Shown piece after piece: positions 36,914 to 47,046 of a stretch of 64,000 nucleotides of DNA; position 1 is the stretch's first letter; each line of letters begins with the position of its first letter. The notes beneath the pieces were generated by a model, which saw only the letters and a list, made by a program, of their open reading frames with translations, made no database searches and had not been told where the DNA came from. Source of the stretch: Halomonas binhaiensis (GTDB lineage Bacteria; Pseudomonadota; Gammaproteobacteria; Pseudomonadales; Halomonadaceae); NCBI RefSeq assembly GCF_008329985.2, contig NZ_CP038437.2, positions 2,356,001-2,420,000 on the forward strand, given 5' to 3'. A program made the translations under genes and the position numbers.

Positions 36914-37694
36914 GATCGTACTGAAAACCCCGGAGGAGCTTGCACTTTTACGCGAGTCGGGCCGCCTGCTTGCCTCTGTGTTTTCCTATCTCGATACGCA
37001 GATCAAGGAAGGCTGTTCGACGCTGCAGATTGACCAGCTTGCTGACCACTTCATCACAGAAACCTTGAAGGCACGCCCTGCCAGCAAGGGTCAGTATGGT
37101 TTTCCATTCTCCCTCAATACATCGATCAACCAAGTCGTGTGTCACGGCATCCCATCCGAGACCGTACGCTTGAAGTCTGGCGACATCGTCAATGTCGATA
37201 TCACCTTGGAAAAGAATGGATTCATCGCTGACTCCAGCAAGATGTACATGATTGGAGACGTCTCTCCCTTCGCCAGGCGCCTGGTCGACAAGACCTATGA
37301 GGCCATGTGGGCCGGCATACGCATGGTAAAGCCTGGGGCCACGCTGGGAGATATTGGGTACGCCATTCAGCGACACTCGGAGAAAAACGGTTACTCTGTC
37401 GTTCGTGATTACTGCGGGCATGGCATCGGCAGGGAAATGCATGAAGAGCCACAGGTATTGCACTATGGCACTCCGCATAAAGGCGTTGTACTGAGGGAAG
37501 GCATGGTCTTCACCATCGAGCCAATGATCAATCAAGGCAAGGCCAAGGTGAAGATAAAACGTGATGGCTGGACCGTCGTCACTGCCGATAAAAAACTGTC
37601 TGCTCAATGGGAGCATACTGTCGCCGTGACAGCAGATGGGGTCGAGGTATTGACGCTCCGCGACGAAGAAGACGCCAATGCAGGCTTGATTTAA
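36906..37694 (+). CDS. map: Type I methionine aminopeptidase, ParD-associated paralogue
   Basis: A 262-residue peptidase with the five metal ligands visible: NVDITLEKNGFIADSSKM (two Asp), CGHGIGREMHEEP (His), FTIEPM (Glu) and SAQWEHTVAVT (Glu). It removes initiator methionine from nascent proteins. A GTG at 36906 with GGGAAG upstream is the natural start; it overlaps the ParD-like stop codon. Housekeeping map genes usually lie near rpsB or standalone, so this copy coupled to an antitoxin-like gene is probably a second, regulated MetAP. Confidence 0.92.
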   Translation: MSEIVLKTPEELALLRESGRLLASVFSYLDTQIKEGCSTLQIDQLADHFITETLKARPASKGQYGFPFSLNTSINQVVCHGIPSETVRLKSGDIVNVDITLEKNGFIADSSKMYMIGDVSPFARRLVDKTYEAMWAGIRMVKPGATLGDIGYAIQRHSEKNGYSVVRDYCGHGIGREMHEEPQVLHYGTPHKGVVLREGMVFTIEPMINQGKAKVKIKRDGWTVVTADKKLSAQWEHTVAVTADGVEVLTLRDEEDANAGLI

Positions 37695-37774
37695 TAGCAC
37701 TGCTCCCTATTCCGCGCACCATGCTCTGAAAAACACAGATGTTTCATGCAACATGCATATGCTTCATTCAAGAT

Positions 37775-37810
37775 AAAGCCGGCTTCGGGGGAACTCCCGA
37801 AGCCGGCTTT
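37775..37810. terminator. Bidirectional Rho-independent terminator
   Basis: A perfect 15-bp stem, AAAGCCGGCTTCGGG and complement, with a GGAACT loop, flanked by A- and T-runs on both sides. It lies between the converging map and yjiH-like genes. Confidence 0.92.
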
Positions 37811-37832
37811 TCATATGGCACGCAGCCCCTGG

Positions 37833-39173
37833 CTATTGCACCAGCATCGCCGTTGGAATGGCCAGCGCAAGACTGAACAAAACGCGCAGGAACCAGATGA
37901 CGACCATGCGGGCGATGGAAATTGGAATACTGGTCGCCAGGATGCAAGGAATCGAGGCCGAGAAGAACAGAATCGAGGAAACCGATACAACCCCGGCCGC
38001 GAAGCGTGCGACAAAGTCGATGCTGCTGCCCTCTCCACCAAGCAACAGTGCAGGCAGGAACATCTCGGCCAATCCCGCAGCACTGGCCTGGGCCAGCTCC
38101 TGAGCATGCTCGATGCCATATAGCGCCGTCAGCGGATAAAACAGCCACCCGAGCCAATCGAACAGTGGGGTATATTTGGCCAGCAGCAACCCAGCCAATC
38201 CTACCGACATGATCGATGGCAGAATGGCAATGGCCATCAGCAGACCTTCGCGCAGGTTGTTCCATACACCACGCGCCAGGTTGGGCGCCCCAGCGGCCAC
38301 TTCCAGCCCAGTCTGCCAGGCCAGCCTCAAGCGCTTGCCCTGCTCGGCTTCTGGTTCTGCATCGTCAAGTGTACGGTCCATGGATGACAGCGGCCACAGG
38401 CGGGCAGTGATGGCGGTAACCACAAAGGTGATCGCCAGTGTCAGCCAGAAATACTGATTCCACACTTCCATCAGCCCCAGCGTCTTGGCCACGATAATCA
38501 TGAAAGGTGCCGATACGGTAGAGAAGCCTGTCGCAATGATGGCGGCTTCCTTAGCCGAATATTGTCCAGCCTGGTAGGTACGGTTGGTAATCAGCAACCC
38601 GATCGAATAGCTGCCGACAAAAGATGCCACAGCATCAATGGCACTTCTCCCGGGGGTCTTCCAGATCGGTCGCATGATGGGCTGGACCAGAATCCCCACC
38701 AGTTCCAGCAACCCATAGCCAATCAACAGCGCCAGAAAGATTGCCCCGATCGGCACAATCAATCCCACCGGGATCACCAGCTTGTCGAATAGGAACGGCA
38801 GCATGTCCGGCTGCTGCAACACCTCTGGTCCTGCTCCGGTATACGCCATCACACCTGCCACTACGCCCATCACCTTGAGCAGACTGAACACCATATCCGT
38901 TGGAGTGCGCCGCCAGCGACCCGTGATCAAGGGGTAAAGCGCCCCCGCCACGATCAATGCCAATGCATAGAGACCGCTATAGGGCCCGAGCAGATGCCTG
39001 GCAGCAGAAACAAGGTGATCCAGCGGGATCGTCGAGCGCCCAGCAATCGTGACGGGAATGAAGAAAATGAAGATGCCGACCAGGCTTGGAATCAGCAATT
39101 TCAATGTCATCACAGCAGGCGCCTTGCGGTCAGGCGCCCGAGTATCGGTCTTAGCCCCGGGAGAAGCGGCCAT
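37833..39173 (-). CDS. YjiH family transporter with nucleoside-recognition (Gate) domains, in hut cluster
   Basis: A 446-residue membrane protein with about ten helices. Two Gate-like segments are visible: AIDAVASFVGSYSIGLLITNRTYQ (first), and LGGEGSSIDFVARFAAGVVSVSS (second). The family is uncharacterised for substrate; location opposite hutI with a HutC-like box upstream suggests histidine or urocanate uptake. GAGGT precedes the ATG at 39173. A longer start upstream would run over the operator at 39207 and is not preferred. Confidence 0.88.
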   Translation of the reverse strand: MAASPGAKTDTRAPDRKAPAVMTLKLLIPSLVGIFIFFIPVTIAGRSTIPLDHLVSAARHLLGPYSGLYALALIVAGALYPLITGRWRRTPTDMVFSLLKVMGVVAGVMAYTGAGPEVLQQPDMLPFLFDKLVIPVGLIVPIGAIFLALLIGYGLLELVGILVQPIMRPIWKTPGRSAIDAVASFVGSYSIGLLITNRTYQAGQYSAKEAAIIATGFSTVSAPFMIIVAKTLGLMEVWNQYFWLTLAITFVVTAITARLWPLSSMDRTLDDAEPEAEQGKRLRLAWQTGLEVAAGAPNLARGVWNNLREGLLMAIAILPSIMSVGLAGLLLAKYTPLFDWLGWLFYPLTALYGIEHAQELAQASAAGLAEMFLPALLLGGEGSSIDFVARFAAGVVSVSSILFFSASIPCILATSIPISIARMVVIWFLRVLFSLALAIPTAMLVQ

Positions 39174-39206
39174 GGGTGTTACCTCAGAATGAAGGAATGC
39201 CCTATT

Positions 39207-39216
39207 TGTATATACC
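39207..39216. promoter_or_regulatory. Candidate HutC box before the YjiH-type transporter
   Basis: TGTATATACC fits the GTnTAnAC core of HutC-type GntR operators and shares TGTATATAC with the hutI site. It lies 34 bp upstream of the transporter start codon. Confidence 0.65.
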
Positions 39217-39358
39217 ATTCTGAGCAGCAGGTCTCTTTTCACACCGCCAAAAGCATGTAGACCTTAGTAGAACAAAATCCATAAAAAACACCTCAACTTA
39301 CTGTTATAAAGTTATTTTATTGCCAGATTCATCACCATGTCCCTAGCCGATTTAGTGC

Positions 39359-39400
39359 TTGACGAAGATGTCATTCGGGGACGAATATATGTATATACAT
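39359..39400 (+). promoter_or_regulatory. hutIGUH promoter with HutC operator
   Basis: TTGACG (39359-39364) is a good -35 element, with an AT-rich -10 zone near 39383-39390. Overlapping it is ATGTATATACAT (39389-39400), a perfect 12-bp palindrome containing GTATATAC, the HutC-family core. A repressor there would block RNA polymerase. AAGGAG follows at 39404, close to hutI. Confidence 0.7.
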
Positions 39401-39416
39401 TAACAAGGAGCCTGTC

Positions 39417-40649
39417 ATGTCCTCCTCCACCGCTCCCGTTCGTCGCCTATGGCGCGATGTGATCCTGTTCGATGGACTCAAGACGCACCCCGCACCCATG
39501 ACAGTGGTCGTGGAAGGGGAACGCGTCACCGCACTGTTCCCCTCGGGAAACGACCATGACAAGAACCTCGACGTTCAGGCCATCGAGGAAGCTGTCGAAA
39601 TGGGGCGAGGCGGTGTCATGACCCCCGGGCTGATCGACTGCCATACCCACCTGGTGTATGGCGGCCAACGGGCCAACGAGTTCGAAAGTCGACTGGAAGG
39701 AGTGTCCTATGCCGACATCTCCCGTCGCGGAGGCGGTATCCTTTCCACGGTTCGTGCCACTCGGGAAGCCAGCGAAGAGCATCTGTTCGAGACTGCCGCA
39801 GCTCGCCTGCAGGCCATGATCGACGACGGTGTCACCAGTGTGGAAATCAAGTCCGGCTATGGCCTCAGCGTCGAACACGAGCTGAAAATGCTGCGGGTTG
39901 CCAGGCGTCTCGATGAGCAATTCAAGGTTCGCGTCTTCACGACGCTGCTGGCGGCCCACGCCTTGCCGCCGGAGTATGCTGACCGCGCGGACGACTACAT
40001 TGACCTGGTTTGTAACGAGATCCTGCCTGCTGCCTGCAAGGAAGGCCTGGTGGATGCCGTGGACGTGTTCTGTGAACACATCGCCTTCAGCCTCGAGCAA
40101 TGCGAGCGCGTATTCCTCGCCGCCCACGATCTTGGCCTGCCGGTCAAGAGCCATGCCGAGCAACTATCCCTCTCCGGTGCCTCGCAACTGACAGCACGCT
40201 ATCGCGGACTGTCTGCCGACCATATCGAATATCTTGACCAGAGCGGCATCGAGGCCATGGCGGCCGCAGGCACCGTTGGTGTTCTGCTTCCCGGAGCTTT
40301 TCACACGTTACGTGAAACCCAGTTTCCGCCCATTGCGGAGATGCGTAGCGCAGGCGTGCCCATGGCAGTGGCCTCTGATGCCAACCCAGGCACCTCTCCC
40401 ATCGTCTTTCCGACCTTGATGCTCAACCTTGCCTGCACCTTGTTTCGCCTGACACCTCAGGAGGCTCTCGCGGGAATGACCTACAACGCAGCTCTGGCAT
40501 TAGGTCGCACCGATATCGGTCGCCTGCATCCTGGTGCCGTCGCGGATCTGTGCATATGGGATGTCGATAGCCCGGCTGAACTGGCCTATGCGATACAGCC
40601 TGGACGCCTGCGCCAGCGCGTGCTGAAAGGAGAACTGACCCATGGCTGA
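39417..40649 (+). CDS. hutI: Imidazolonepropionase
   Basis: A 410-residue amidohydrolase-family enzyme. It has the metal site [37 protein letters not shown], then [19 protein letters not shown] and [11 protein letters not shown]. It hydrolyses imidazolone propionate to N-formimino-glutamate, step three of histidine breakdown. AAGGAG precedes the ATG by 7 nt. It opens the structural hut operon and overlaps hutG by 8 bp. Confidence 0.97.
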   Translation: MSSSTAPVRRLWRDVILFDGLKTHPAPMTVVVEGERVTALFPSGNDHDKNLDVQAIEEAVEMGRGGVMTPGLIDCHTHLVYGGQRANEFESRLEGVSYADISRRGGGILSTVRATREASEEHLFETAAARLQAMIDDGVTSVEIKSGYGLSVEHELKMLRVARRLDEQFKVRVFTTLLAAHALPPEYADRADDYIDLVCNEILPAACKEGLVDAVDVFCEHIAFSLEQCERVFLAAHDLGLPVKSHAEQLSLSGASQLTARYRGLSADHIEYLDQSGIEAMAAAGTVGVLLPGAFHTLRETQFPPIAEMRSAGVPMAVASDANPGTSPIVFPTLMLNLACTLFRLTPQEALAGMTYNAALALGRTDIGRLHPGAVADLCIWDVDSPAELAYAIQPGRLRQRVLKGELTHG

Positions 40650-41616
40650 CAGCGCTATTGATATGACAACCAGCGACATGACAGTGTGGCGTGGCCGAGT
40701 GGATCCGGAGCCTGACAGCGACCGTTGGCATCAGCGTGTCCAGGCATATGGCACGGATAGCGAAAAAGGCGTGGTTATCACGGGTTTTGCCTGCGATGCC
40801 GGTGTGGCACGCAACCAAGGACGCAGCGGAGCTGCCGAGGGTCCAACGGCCATTCGTCGAGCACTGGCGCCTCTGGCCTGGCACCGTGACGCACCTGCCT
40901 ACGACGGTGGTGACGTGCATTGCCAGGACGATGACATGGAGCGAGCCCAGGCCACCATGGGCCAGCATCTTGCTCGCATTCTCGATGCAGGTCACCTGCC
41001 CATCGTTCTGGGAGGCGGTCATGAGATGGCCTTTGCCAGCTGGTCGGGACTTTCCCACCATCTGGCAGAGCGCGAGCGACGCCCGATCGTCGCCATCATC
41101 AATCTGGACGCCCATTTCGACCTGCGCGACCCAAGCCATGTCCGTTCATCCGGGACACCCTTTACCCAGATTGCCGAAGACTGTGCGCAGCGCCGCTGGC
41201 CTTTCCGCTATGCCTGCCTTGGCGTCAGCCAGGCCGCCAATACCCGGGCTCTGTTCCAGCGTGCTGAACGACTCAAGGTGTTGGTGCGTCAGGACCATGA
41301 ATTCCGTGACGAGCACATCCATGCCATCAAACGCGACGTACAGCGCCTGGTGACCAGTTGTGACCACGTCTACCTGAGCATCGACATGGATGTCTTTCCA
41401 GCCAGCGATGCTCCTGGTGTCAGTGCTCCCGCTGCTCGCGGTGTTGCCCTGTCCCACCTCGAGCCGATCCTCGAATGCCTGCGTACCAGCGGCAAGCTGC
41501 GCCTGATTGATATTGCCGAGGTCAATCCCTCTCACGATATCGATCAGCGCACCGCACGTCTGGCTGCACGCCTGATCCACCAGCTCACCCGGCCTAGCCT
41601 AGGCAACCCAGCTTAA
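40642..41616 (+). CDS. hutG: Formimidoylglutamase (arginase family)
   Basis: A 324-residue arginase-fold hydrolase with the Mn2+ motifs [20 protein letters not shown] and [19 protein letters not shown]. It splits N-formimino-glutamate to glutamate and formamide, giving the short Hut route rather than the two-step HutF/HutG (deformylase) route. The gene overlaps the end of hutI; AAGGAG lies 9 nt before the ATG. The N-terminus (residues 1-40) is longer than in many homologues. Confidence 0.95.
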   Translation: MADSAIDMTTSDMTVWRGRVDPEPDSDRWHQRVQAYGTDSEKGVVITGFACDAGVARNQGRSGAAEGPTAIRRALAPLAWHRDAPAYDGGDVHCQDDDMERAQATMGQHLARILDAGHLPIVLGGGHEMAFASWSGLSHHLAERERRPIVAIINLDAHFDLRDPSHVRSSGTPFTQIAEDCAQRRWPFRYACLGVSQAANTRALFQRAERLKVLVRQDHEFRDEHIHAIKRDVQRLVTSCDHVYLSIDMDVFPASDAPGVSAPAARGVALSHLEPILECLRTSGKLRLIDIAEVNPSHDIDQRTARLAARLIHQLTRPSLGNPA

Positions 41617-41670
41617 GCCAATCCAGCTTCAGCTAATCCAACTTCAGCCAATCCAACTTCAGCCAATCCC
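41611..41670. repeat. Four-unit 15-bp tandem array before hutU
   Basis: Four units (41611-41625, 41626-41640, 41641-41655, 41656-41670) follow GCTTCAGCTAATCCA/ACTTCAGCCAATCCA. The first contains the hutG stop codon. The array fills most of the 76-bp hutG-hutU spacer. Confidence 0.92.
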
Positions 41671-41692
41671 ATTTCTGAATGGAGCCACGACA

Positions 41693-43402
41693 ATGAATCA
41701 GATCACCGAACCTACTACCGGCTCAACCATCACTGAGCGCTGCGATACCACTCGTCATATCGAAGCACCGACCGGGACAGAGCTGTCCTGCAAGAGCTGG
41801 CTGACCGAAGCGCCACTACGCATGCTGATGAACAACCTGCACCCGGATGTGGCCGAACGCCCTGAAGAGCTGGTGGTGTATGGTGGCATTGGCCGTGCTG
41901 CACGCGACTGGAAATGCTTCGACAAGATCGTGGAAGTGCTCAAGCGCCTCGAAGACGACCAGACGCTGTTGATTCAGTCCGGCAAGCCGGTAGGCGTCAT
42001 CCCCACGCACAAGGATGCTCCCCGAGTACTGATCGCCAACTCCAACCTGGTCCCGGCCTGGGCCAACTGGGAACACTTCAACGAGCTGGATCGCAAGGGC
42101 CTGATGATGTACGGCCAGATGACCGCGGGGTCCTGGATCTACATTGGCTCCCAAGGCATTGTCCAGGGCACCTACGAAACCTTCGTCGAAGCCGGCCGCC
42201 AGCACTATGACGGCAACCTGAAAGGCCGCTGGATCCTGACTGCCGGCCTTGGTGGCATGGGCGGCGCCCAGCCCCTGGCTGCCAGCCTGGCCGGTGCCTG
42301 CTCGCTGAACATCGAATGCCAGCAATCACGCCTGGACTTCCGCCTGCGCACTCGTTACCTCGACGAACAGGCCGACGATCTGGACGACGCTCTGGCACGC
42401 ATCGAGCGCTACACGCGTGAAGGCAAGGCGATTTCCATCGGACTTTGCGCCAATGCCGCCGATGTATTGCCAGAACTGGTCAAGCGCGGCGTACGCCCGG
42501 ATATGGTCACTGATCAGACCAGCGCCCACGACCCGCTGCATGGCTACTTGCCGGCCGGCTGGAACTGGGATGAATATGTTGTCCGCGGCAAGAGCGAACC
42601 TGAAGCGGTGGTCAAGGCAGCCAAGCAGTCCATGGCCGTGCATGTGAAAGCCATGCTCGACTTCCAGCAGATGGGTGTGCCCACCTTCGACTACGGCAAC
42701 AATATCCGTCAGATGGCCATGGAAGAAGGCGTTGCCAATGCCTTCGATTTCCCCGGGTTCGTGCCCGCCTACATTCGTCCGCTGTTCTGCCAGGGCATTG
42801 GCCCGTTCCGCTGGGCAGCATTGTCTGGTGACCCGGAAGATATCTACAAGACCGACGCCAAGGTCAAGGAACTGATCCCGGACGACAAGCACCTGCACAA
42901 CTGGCTCGACATGGCTCGCGAACGCATCAGCTTCCAGGGGCTGCCGGCACGCATCTGCTGGGTCGGTCTGAAGGATCGCGCACGCCTCGGGCAGGCCTTC
43001 AATGAAATGGTCAAGAGTGGCGAACTCAAGGCCCCCGTCGTGATCGGACGCGACCACCTGGACTCCGGTTCCGTCGCCAGCCCCAACCGTGAAACCGAAG
43101 CCATGCTGGATGGCAGCGATGCCGTCTCCGACTGGCCGCTGCTCAATGCCCTGGCCAATACAGCCGGCGGTGCCACTTGGGTTTCCCTGCACCATGGCGG
43201 CGGTGTCGGTATGGGCTTCTCCCAGCATGCTGGTGTGGTCATTGTCGCCGATGGCAGCGACGACGCTCACGCACGGCTCGGCCGCGTGCTGCGCAATGAC
43301 CCGGCCAGCGGCGTCATGCGTCATGCCGATGCCGGTTACGACATCGCCAAGCGCTGTGCACGTGAAAACGACCTCGACCTGCCGATGCTCGACAGCGAAT
43401 AA
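41693..43402 (+). CDS. hutU: Urocanate hydratase
   Basis: A 569-residue urocanase, slightly longer than usual (about 555) because of the N-terminal tail. Family landmarks are [42 protein letters not shown] (NAD region), [27 protein letters not shown] and [11 protein letters not shown]. It converts urocanate to imidazolone propionate using bound NAD as electrophile. GGAG 8 nt before the ATG. Confidence 0.98.
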   Translation: MNQITEPTTGSTITERCDTTRHIEAPTGTELSCKSWLTEAPLRMLMNNLHPDVAERPEELVVYGGIGRAARDWKCFDKIVEVLKRLEDDQTLLIQSGKPVGVIPTHKDAPRVLIANSNLVPAWANWEHFNELDRKGLMMYGQMTAGSWIYIGSQGIVQGTYETFVEAGRQHYDGNLKGRWILTAGLGGMGGAQPLAASLAGACSLNIECQQSRLDFRLRTRYLDEQADDLDDALARIERYTREGKAISIGLCANAADVLPELVKRGVRPDMVTDQTSAHDPLHGYLPAGWNWDEYVVRGKSEPEAVVKAAKQSMAVHVKAMLDFQQMGVPTFDYGNNIRQMAMEEGVANAFDFPGFVPAYIRPLFCQGIGPFRWAALSGDPEDIYKTDAKVKELIPDDKHLHNWLDMARERISFQGLPARICWVGLKDRARLGQAFNEMVKSGELKAPVVIGRDHLDSGSVASPNRETEAMLDGSDAVSDWPLLNALANTAGGATWVSLHHGGGVGMGFSQHAGVVIVADGSDDAHARLGRVLRNDPASGVMRHADAGYDIAKRCARENDLDLPMLDSE

Positions 43403-43408
43403 CGATAT

Positions 43409-43456
43409 ATAACGACAGATATACCGACAGGCATAACGACAGACATAACAACAGCA
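43409..43456. repeat. Four-unit 12-bp tandem array before hutH
   Basis: ATAACGACAGAT, ATACCGACAGGC, ATAACGACAGAC and ATAACAACAGCA follow one another (43409-43456). They fill the hutU-hutH spacer up to 20 bp before the hutH start. Confidence 0.9.
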
Positions 43457-43476
43457 TCCCTAACAGGATTCCCCTG

Positions 43477-45009
43477 ATGACTCACATCGAAATTCAACCT
43501 GGCACGATGACCCTGGCGCAAGCGCGCCAGGTCTACCAAAGTGCTGCACAGGTGAGCTTGCCAGACAGCGCCAATGCCGCGATTCAGCGTGCCGTGGACT
43601 GCGTCAATCGGGTGGTGGCAGAGAACCGCACCGTTTACGGCATCAATACCGGTTTCGGCCTGCTGGCCCAGACCCGCATCGCCAACGAGGAGCTGGAAGA
43701 CCTGCAGCGTTCGCTGGTGCTATCTCACTCCACGGGTGTCGGTGAGCCCATGGACGATGCCCTGGTACGCCTGATCATGGTGCTCAAGGTCAACAGCCTG
43801 GCCCGGGGCTTCTCCGGCATTCGCCGCGAGGTGCTCGATGCGCTGATGGCGCTGATCAATGCCGAAGTCTATCCACATATCCCGCTCAAGGGATCGGTGG
43901 GCGCCTCCGGCGATCTGGCTCCCCTGGCCCATATGAGCGTGGTACTGCTGGGCGAAGGCAAGGCCAGGTTCCGTGGTGAGTGGCTGCCCGCCAGTGAAGC
44001 CCTGAAAGTGGCTGGGCTCGAACCCATGCGTCTGGCACCCAAGGAAGGTCTGGCGCTGCTCAATGGCACTCAGGTTTCTACCGCTTATGCCCTCAAGGGG
44101 CTGTTCGACGCTGAAGACCTGTTTGCCGGAGCCAGCGTGTGCGGGTCACTGACCGTCGAGGCCACGCTGGGCTCTCGTTCACCCTTCGATGCTCGTATCC
44201 ACGAGGCACGCGGCCAGCGCGGCCAGATCGATGCCGCGGCGACCTACCGTCATCTGCTTGGGGCAAGCAGCGAGGTCAGCGACTCCCATGCCAATTGCGA
44301 TAAGGTGCAGGATCCCTATTCGCTGCGTTGCCAGCCCCAGGTCATGGGGGCGGTACTGACCCAGCTGCGCCAGGCTGCAGAAGTACTGGCCATCGAGCTC
44401 AACGCCGTCTCCGACAATCCGCTGGTGTTCGCCGAGGACGATGACATCATTTCCGGCGGCAACTTCCATGCAGAACCTGTCGCCATGGCGGCAGACAACC
44501 TTGCCCTGGCCATCGCCGAGATTGGTTCGCTTTCCGAGCGACGCATTTCACTGATGATGGACAAGCACATGTCGCAACTGCCGCCGTTCCTGGTCGAAAA
44601 AGGCGGCGTCAATTCCGGCTTCATGATTGCCCAGGTCACGGCAGCCGCCCTGGCCAGCGAGAACAAGGCGCTCGCTCACCCGCATAGTGTCGACAGCCTG
44701 CCAACTTCGGCCAACCAGGAAGACCATGTTTCCATGGCACCGGCCGCAGGCAGGCGCCTCTGGGAAATGGCTACCAATGTACGCGGCATCCTGGCCATTG
44801 AATGGCTTGCCGCCTGCCAGGGGCTCGACATGCGCAACGGCCTGAAGACCAGCGATAAACTGGAACAGGCTCGCAGCATCCTGCGCGAGAAAGTCACTCA
44901 TTACGATGAAGACCGCTTCTTTGCACCGGACATTGATGCAGCAAGCACCCTGCTCTCCTCACGCATTCTGAATCCGTTCATGCCCGGCGGCACCTTGCCG
45001 AGCCACTGA
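43477..45009 (+). CDS. hutH: Histidine ammonia-lyase
   Basis: A 510-residue ammonia-lyase. The MIO prosthetic group forms from Ala143-Ser144-Gly145 in [14 protein letters not shown]. Other marks are [20 protein letters not shown], and SDNPLVF. It deaminates L-histidine to urocanate, the entry step, and urocanate is also the HutC inducer. AGGATTCCCCTG precedes the ATG. Last enzyme gene of the operon. Confidence 0.98.
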   Translation: MTHIEIQPGTMTLAQARQVYQSAAQVSLPDSANAAIQRAVDCVNRVVAENRTVYGINTGFGLLAQTRIANEELEDLQRSLVLSHSTGVGEPMDDALVRLIMVLKVNSLARGFSGIRREVLDALMALINAEVYPHIPLKGSVGASGDLAPLAHMSVVLLGEGKARFRGEWLPASEALKVAGLEPMRLAPKEGLALLNGTQVSTAYALKGLFDAEDLFAGASVCGSLTVEATLGSRSPFDARIHEARGQRGQIDAAATYRHLLGASSEVSDSHANCDKVQDPYSLRCQPQVMGAVLTQLRQAAEVLAIELNAVSDNPLVFAEDDDIISGGNFHAEPVAMAADNLALAIAEIGSLSERRISLMMDKHMSQLPPFLVEKGGVNSGFMIAQVTAAALASENKALAHPHSVDSLPTSANQEDHVSMAPAAGRRLWEMATNVRGILAIEWLAACQGLDMRNGLKTSDKLEQARSILREKVTHYDEDRFFAPDIDAASTLLSSRILNPFMPGGTLPSH

Positions 45010-45122
45010 TGGCACCACAACGGAAGTCATGAAGAAAAGACGGCCTCGTCATCCTCACGGCGGGGCTGTTCTGCACATGCGGTAACACAATAAAGCCAAT
45101 AAACCAGAAGGATCCCTTCCTG

Positions 45123-46469
45123 ATGAATGCCATCGTACTTGCCATTCTCGTGATGGTGGGGCTCAGCCTCATGCGTGTTTCGGTCGTCTTCGCCCTGATT
45201 GCTGCGTCCATCGTGGGCGGCCTCTACGCAGGTCTTCCCGCCAACGAAATCGTCAGCGCCTTCAATGACGGACTGGGCGGTGGAGCTCCCGTCGCCCTGG
45301 CCTATGCCACACTGGGTGCCTTCGCCGTGATGCTGTCCCGCTCCGGTATCACTCAACGCCTTTCCATGAAAGTCATCGCCAGCTTCGAGGGAGGCCAACA
45401 GACGCAATCCCACGCCAGAATGGTGACCTGGGGGCTGTTCGGCACCCTGATCCTGGCCGGTTTTGCGGCCGAAACCATCATCCCGGTACACATTGCCTTC
45501 ATCCCGATCCTGGTGCCGCCACTGCTGCTGGTCATGAATCATCTACAGCTGGATCGCCGTGCCGTGGCCTGCGCCATCACGTTCAGTATTACCGTGATGT
45601 ACATGTCCATGCCCATCGGTTTTGGCACCATCTTCCTCAACGATATCCTGATGGGAAACATCAACGCCTCTGGAGCCGATGTTGGCCTGGAGGTGACTCG
45701 CGGCATGCTGCCCAAGGCCATGATCCTGCCGGCAGTCGGCATGCTGCTGGGGCTGCTGCTGGCTGTTTTCGTCAGCTACCGGCGCAAGCGCCAGTACCAG
45801 GACCTGCCCATTGATGGCTTCCAGAAGAGCGAGCACAACGCTGCCGGCCTCAAGGGCTGGCAACTGGGCATGATCGTCCTGGCGCTGGTGCTTGCACTGG
45901 TGGTTCAGCTGTGGAGCGGCTCGATGATCTTTGGCGGGCTGGCCGGGTTTGCCCTGCTCTCTTTCAGCGGCATCATCAACTGGAATGAACAGGACAGCGT
46001 CTTCACCCAAGGCATGCGATTGATGGCCATGGTCGGCTTCATCATGATTGCCGCTGCCGGATTCGCGGGGGTAATGAAGGCAACGGGAGAGATTCCCGCG
46101 CTTGTCGAAGGCTCCGTCGCGCTGATCGGTGACAACAAGTCTCTCGCGGCACTGGTCATGCTGCTGGTCGGCCTGTTCATTACCATGGGCATTGGTTCGT
46201 CTTTCTCGACCATTCCCATCATTGCCGCCATCTATGTACCGATGTGCCACACCTTCGGCTTCTCGCCAATGGCCACGGTAGCACTGATCGGCACCGCCGC
46301 CGCCCTGGGCGATGCTGGGTCGCCGGCTTCAGACTCGACGCTTGGCCCCACTGCCGGCCTGAATGCCGACAACCAGCACGATCATATCTGGGATACCGTG
46401 GTTCCCACTTTCCTGCACTTCAACCTGCCGTTGATCGCTGCCGGATGGCTGGCTGCCACGATTCTGTAA
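45123..46469 (+). CDS. NhaC/YuiF-like permease, probable histidine transporter
   Basis: A 448-residue, about twelve-helix protein of the Na+/H+ antiporter-like family (PF03553/PF13726 style), with AFNDGLGGGAPVALAYATLGAFAVML near the N-terminus and GDAGSPASDSTLGPTAGLNAD near the end. The Bacillus member YuiF has been associated with histidine uptake, and the position 114 bp after hutH supports that reading; strict Na+/H+ exchange is the alternative. It closes the hut region. Confidence 0.85.
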   Translation: MNAIVLAILVMVGLSLMRVSVVFALIAASIVGGLYAGLPANEIVSAFNDGLGGGAPVALAYATLGAFAVMLSRSGITQRLSMKVIASFEGGQQTQSHARMVTWGLFGTLILAGFAAETIIPVHIAFIPILVPPLLLVMNHLQLDRRAVACAITFSITVMYMSMPIGFGTIFLNDILMGNINASGADVGLEVTRGMLPKAMILPAVGMLLGLLLAVFVSYRRKRQYQDLPIDGFQKSEHNAAGLKGWQLGMIVLALVLALVVQLWSGSMIFGGLAGFALLSFSGIINWNEQDSVFTQGMRLMAMVGFIMIAAAGFAGVMKATGEIPALVEGSVALIGDNKSLAALVMLLVGLFITMGIGSSFSTIPIIAAIYVPMCHTFGFSPMATVALIGTAAALGDAGSPASDSTLGPTAGLNADNQHDHIWDTVVPTFLHFNLPLIAAGWLAATIL

Positions 46470-46481
46470 GCACCACAACTC

Positions 46482-46519
46482 CGAGGCCTGTCTGAAAGAC
46501 CCTTTTCAGACAGGCCTCG
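46482..46519. terminator. Perfect 16-bp hairpin between converging genes
   Basis: CGAGGCCTGTCTGAAA and its exact complement around a 6-nt loop, with an A-run after it on the plus strand. It probably blocks read-through of the hut transcript and ychJ into each other. Confidence 0.75.
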
Positions 46520-46527
46520 AAAAAAAC

Positions 46528-47025
46528 TCAGCGCCCACAGCAGGACTTGAACTTCTTGCCACTGCCACACGGGCAAACATCATTACGCCCCGGCTTGAGC
46601 CTGGTCACCTTCGGTTCACCATCCATATAGACCCAACGTCCTTCCAGGCGTACAAAGCGCGAGCGCTCTTCAAGCACGCCCCAACGCCGCCGCCCGGGTG
46701 GCCCTTCCTGGAAAGTGGCGCGGAAATGCACCCAGCCTTCATTGCCGATATTCCCTTCGCCATTCCCTTCGCCAGAGTTTTCTCCGTGGTCCAGAATTTC
46801 CAGACGCACCCAACGCGTGGTGTCCTGCTCCAGATCGAGTGACGCGGGACAGGTATCAGGATGCCAGGAGTGGATCAGGTAATCATGCAGCCCCAAGGCA
46901 AAGGCACTGAAGCGGGAGCGCATCAGTGCCTGCGGACTTTGCGCCAGCTGCCCCTGGTGAATACTCCCACAGCACTCGGCGAGTGACTCACCGCTGCCGC
47001 ACGGGCAAGGCATTACAGGTGTCAT
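46528..47025 (-). CDS. ychJ: YchJ family SEC-C motif protein
   Basis: A 165-residue protein with zinc-binding SEC-C motifs at both ends: CPCGSGESLAECC at the N-terminus and CPCGSGKKFKSCC at the C-terminus. A NTF2-like middle between them (ALMRSRFSAFALGLHDYLIHSWH and GWVHFRATF) is typical of YchJ/UPF0225. Function unknown. The ATG at 47025 has AAGGAG 6 nt upstream. The segment ENSGEGNGEGNIGNEG contains a 12-bp tandem duplication (46750-46773). Confidence 0.92.
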   Translation of the reverse strand: MTPVMPCPCGSGESLAECCGSIHQGQLAQSPQALMRSRFSAFALGLHDYLIHSWHPDTCPASLDLEQDTTRWVRLEILDHGENSGEGNGEGNIGNEGWVHFRATFQEGPPGRRRWGVLEERSRFVRLEGRWVYMDGEPKVTRLKPGRNDVCPCGSGKKFKSCCGR

Positions 47026-47046
47026 CAATCGCTCCTTAGGCCACGT

